Shown piece by piece: positions 13,092 to 15,329 of a stretch of DNA of 15,329 nt. The position numbers were made by a program, and so were the translations under genes. This stretch comes from CAZFHZ01 sp964519015 (GTDB lineage: Bacteria; Blakebacterota; Blakebacteria; Blakebacterales; CAYUVJ01). Each line of letters starts with the position of its first letter. Position 1 is the stretch's first letter. Where the stretch lies: contig CAZFHZ010000078.1 of NCBI GenBank assembly GCA_964519015.1, forward strand, positions 1 through 15,329. The letters run 5' to 3'. The notes under the pieces were generated by a model. The model was not told the DNA's origin and ran no database searches. It saw nothing but the letters and a program-made list of their open reading frames with translations.

Positions 13092-13119
13092 CGGTTGAGA
13101 AGAAAAACCCCGGTTGGGA
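13092..13119. repeat. Direct repeat cggttgRga
   Basis: cggttgaga (13092-13100) and cggttggga (13111-13119) are 19 bases apart, start to start, between the sigma54 promoter and its putative activator dyad. This is near two helical turns, so a protein could contact both copies. The A-run at 13104-13108 lies between them. Role unknown. Confidence 0.35.
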
Positions 13120-13163
13120 GGGCACTCGGAAAGGCTATCGGGCGAGGCTGAAACGTCTCCAGA

Positions 13164-13181
13164 TGCACAATATGTCGTGCA
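13164..13181. promoter_or_regulatory. Putative activator (UAS) dyad, TGCAC-N8-GTGCA
   Basis: The two 5-base arms are perfect inverted repeats and 14 of 18 positions are symmetric. The arms equal those of classical NtrC sites (TGCAC-N7-GTGCA) with one extra base in the centre. The dyad lies about 140 bases upstream of the -24 element, a normal enhancer distance. A second dyad with core CAAT-gg-ATTG lies at 13188-13203. The likely binder is the adjacent NtrC-type protein. Confidence 0.5.
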
Positions 13182-13205
13182 ACAACAGCGCAATGGATTG
13201 GGCGA

Positions 13206-14612
13206 TCAGGGGGTCTCGGGGGACCCGGAGGCCTTCCCCCATTCCTCGGGCCGGATCGCCAGGCTCCGCAGGTGGTGGATGAGGGTGTTGCGGTGGAGCC
13301 CCAGCCGGCGGGCGGCCTGCACCTGGTTACCTCCGGCGGTCCGCATGGCCTGCACGATGAGGTCGCGGCGGTAGGTCTCGATGGCTTCCTTGTATCCGGT
13401 TTCCTCCCTACTGCCCGGGGCTGATCCCCCCCGCTCCCCGGCGACACCGAACATCCGCTCCGGGAGCGCCGCCACCCCCACCCGGGGGCTTGGTTCCAGC
13501 ACGCTCAAGCGCTCCAGCAGGTTGCGCAGCTCGCGTACGTTGCCCGGCCAGTAGTAGCTCCGGAAGACCTCCAGCACCTCGTCCTCGAGCTCGAGCGGAA
13601 GCCGCTTCAGGTCGCGGGCCAGGACCTCGAGGAAGTGTTGGGTGAGCGGGAGGATGTCCTCGCTCCGTTCCCGCAGCGGCGGGAGGGTGACGGTGATGAC
13701 GTTGAGGCGGTAGTAGAGATCCTCCCGGAAGGCGCCCTGCTCCACCAGGCGGGTGAGGTCGCGGTTGGTCGCGGCGATCCAGCGCACGTCCAGATGGATC
13801 GGAATATGGCCCCCCAGCCGTTCAATCTCCCGGTTCTCCAGCGCGCGCAGCAGCTTCGACTGCAGGTCGAGCGGGAGGGTGGCGATCTCGTCCAGGAAGA
13901 TGGTCCCCCGGTTGGCCCGCTCGAACTTGCCGATCTTGCGCTCCACCGCCCCGCTGAAGGCTCCCTTCTCGTGCCCGAACAGCTCCGACTCCAGCAGGTT
14001 CTCGGGGATGGCGGCGCAGTTGACCGTCACCAGGGGTTCGTCGGCCCGTCGCGACTGGTGGTGCACAAACTGGGCGGCCAGTTCCTTCCCCGTCCCCGAC
14101 TCCCCCGTGATCAGGACCGAAGCGTCGGTGGCGGCCGCCCGGCGCAGGGTGTCGAAGGCCTCCTCCATCACCCGGGAGGTGTAGACGATCTCTCCCGACG
14201 GACCGATGGACTCGGCCAGGGTGGTCTCGAGCGAGCGGGTACGGCGCGCCAGGCGGACCACCTTCAGATTCCGCTCCACGGCATGCCGCAGTTCGGCCAC
14301 CTTGAACGGTTTGGTCAGGTAGTCGTCGGCCCCCGCTTTCATGGCCTCGACCACCATCTCCACGTCCCGGTGGACCGTTACCATGATCACCGCGCAATCA
14401 CACTCCCGCCGGCGAATCTCCCGGAGCACCTCGATGCCCGACAGGCCGGGCATGGAGATGTCGAGCAGGACGACATCGATACCCCCCTGCTGGAGCCGGC
14501 TGAGCCCGTCCGTACCCCCCCCGGCGACGGTGATCTCATGCAGCCCGCTGAGGGCCATACGGTACGACTCGAGGATGCTGTTCTCGTCGTCGATGGCGAG
14601 GATCCGGGCCAT
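13206..14612 (-). CDS. NtrC-family sigma54-dependent response regulator
   Basis: 468 residues with the full three-domain layout. The receiver (1-120) has the acidic pair Asp8/Asp9, phosphoacceptor Asp51 in LLDISMPGLSG, and Lys101. The AAA+ domain (about 140-375) has Walker A GESGTGKE (170-177), the sigma54-contacting loop as GAFSGA (217-222) in place of GAFTGA, Walker B TIFLDE (237-242), ATNRDL, FREDLYYRL and WPGNVREL. The Fis-type helix-turn-helix (about 420-452) contains NQVQAARRLGLHRNTLIHHL. When phosphorylated it should form a ring on upstream sites and open sigma54 promoters. ATG 14612 has GGAGG 9 bases upstream and starts the receiver at the expected place. It lies 4 bases after the kinase stop, so they are an operon and probably cognate. 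The regulated genes probably include the unit just downstream. Confidence 0.95.
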   Translation of the reverse strand: MARILAIDDENSILESYRMALSGLHEITVAGGGTDGLSRLQQGGIDVVLLDISMPGLSGIEVLREIRRRECDCAVIMVTVHRDVEMVVEAMKAGADDYLTKPFKVAELRHAVERNLKVVRLARRTRSLETTLAESIGPSGEIVYTSRVMEEAFDTLRRAAATDASVLITGESGTGKELAAQFVHHQSRRADEPLVTVNCAAIPENLLESELFGHEKGAFSGAVERKIGKFERANRGTIFLDEIATLPLDLQSKLLRALENREIERLGGHIPIHLDVRWIAATNRDLTRLVEQGAFREDLYYRLNVITVTLPPLRERSEDILPLTQHFLEVLARDLKRLPLELEDEVLEVFRSYYWPGNVRELRNLLERLSVLEPSPRVGVAALPERMFGVAGERGGSAPGSREETGYKEAIETYRRDLIVQAMRTAGGNQVQAARRLGLHRNTLIHHLRSLAIRPEEWGKASGSPETP

Positions 14613-14616
14613 GCGC

Positions 14617-15329
14617 TCACACCTCCCGCTGCCCGATTGCAGCCGGTAGCTGGACGATGAAGCAGGTACCGGCCTTCTCCTCGGACCAGCGATCGGCCAG
14701 GATCCCCCGCAGCAGCTTCCGGTCGGGTTCCGGAGTGCTGGCGAGCGGGGTCGCGAGTTCGATCCGCCCCCCGTGGGCGGCGATGATCTTGCTCGTGATG
14801 GCGAGACCGAGTCCGGTCCCCTTCGACTTGGTGGTGAAGAAGGGTTCAAAGACCTGGCGGGCGGTCTCCTCGAGGATACCCGGGCCGAGGTCGGCCACCA
14901 GGGCGATGACCTCATCCCCCTCATCCCGGGTGGCGACCGCCACCACCCCCCCCTCCGCCTGCGCCTCGATGGCATTCTTGATCAGGTTGAAGAAGACCTG
15001 TTCCAGCTTGTCCGCGTCGGCGTGGACCAGACGCTCCGCAGCGAGCGATTCGAGGGGCACCACATGATGATGGACGAGCATCTCTCCGAAGAAGCTCATC
15101 CCCTGGTGGAGGAGGAAGTTCAGGTCCACCTCACCGCGCACCAGGCGGGTCTCGCGGCTGAAGTCGAGTAAATCGTCCACCAGCCGGGTCAGCCGGGTGA
15201 CCTGGGGGGCTACCACGTCGGTGAACTTGTCGCGGAACTCCGGGTCCTCGTAATTGGTTTTGAGCAGCTCGGTGTAGGTCGTCACGCTGGTCAGCGGGGT
15301 CTTCATCTCGTGGGCGATGACCGAGGCGG
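14617..15329 (-). CDS. Sensor histidine kinase, C-terminal part (5' end beyond the window)
   Basis: 236 residues are visible; the frame is open to the window edge, so the sensor part is missing. The first residues are the H-box ASVIAHEMKTPLTS, with phosphoacceptor His at visible residue 6. Helix 2 of the dimerisation domain ends near DDLLDFSRE. The ATPase domain shows the N box FFNLIKNAIEA (112-122), DLGPGI (146-151) and FEPFFTTKSKGTGLGLA (160-176). Between the last two strands there is an extra segment of about 25 residues (TPLASTPEPDRKLLRGILAD and on) before GTCFIVQLP, longer than usual. The gene ends 4 bases before the NtrC-type regulator and should phosphorylate it. Confidence 0.95.
   Translation of the reverse strand, partial: ASVIAHEMKTPLTSVTTYTELLKTNYEDPEFRDKFTDVVAPQVTRLTRLVDDLLDFSRETRLVRGEVDLNFLLHQGMSFFGEMLVHHHVVPLESLAAERLVHADADKLEQVFFNLIKNAIEAQAEGGVVAVATRDEGDEVIALVADLGPGILEETARQVFEPFFTTKSKGTGLGLAITSKIIAAHGGRIELATPLASTPEPDRKLLRGILADRWSEEKAGTCFIVQLPAAIGQREV

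Noticed and set aside
13100..13125. Intrinsic terminator after the NtrC-type gene (GGGG followed by TTTTT on the minus strand)
   Set aside because: The T-run is real, but only a 3-bp stem can form ahead of it, too weak for a terminator.
1..15329. CRISPR arrays, insertion sequences, integrases, phage genes or toxin-antitoxin pairs
   Set aside because: No repeat-spacer array, transposase-like frame, terminal inverted repeats or tRNA-end duplication was found; the tRNA-Leu 3' end is not repeated in the window.

Overview
The window is GC-rich bacterial chromosome, densely coded on both strands, with no mobile element, CRISPR array or sign of recent transfer. The two secreted lipoproteins, the class A penicillin-binding protein and the sigma54 signalling genes suggest a Gram-negative organism. 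The paired six-bladed beta-propeller lipoproteins recall Gemmatimonadota and related FCB-type phyla. Only about 48 bases of 16S rRNA are present, so this placement is a weak inference.

Layout. The left edge (1-48) is the 5' end of a 16S rRNA gene reading leftward. Positions 49-444 hold its control region: two tandem sigma70-type promoters and a boxB hairpin followed by boxA. Behind it, in the same direction, are two tandem paralogous propeller lipoproteins (469-1797 and 1820-3130). Next come a GT-B glycosyltransferase-like gene (3357-4778, +), tyrS (4789-6000, -) and a class A penicillin-binding protein (6125-8452, +). A minus-strand group follows: an Old Yellow Enzyme-type flavin oxidoreductase overlapping deoC by 17 bases, and a soluble hybrid histidine kinase (10336-11892). 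A tRNA-Leu(CAA) gene (12023-12109, +) separates this group from the last block.

The last block (12217-15329, all -) is the most interesting part. A histidine kinase, cut by the window edge, lies 4 bases from an NtrC-type sigma54 activator. Downstream is a 240-base intergenic region holding a very good -24/-12 promoter and, about 140 bases upstream of it, a TGCAC-N8-GTGCA dyad suited to an activator site. This promoter faces a two-gene unit overlapping at ATGA. The first gene encodes a receiver-like protein with Gly where the phosphoacceptor Asp should be. The second encodes a 77-residue protein resembling an isolated kinase dimerisation hairpin without the phosphoacceptor His. My inference is that a normal two-component pair drives, through sigma54, a pair of phosphorylation-dead look-alikes of its own parts, which could act as a feedback or decoy module.

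Other points of note are two possible leaderless starts (deoC and, less surely, the PBP), a cysteine cluster at the C-terminus of the flavin oxidoreductase, and a perfect tandem 10-bp repeat ahead of the hybrid kinase.
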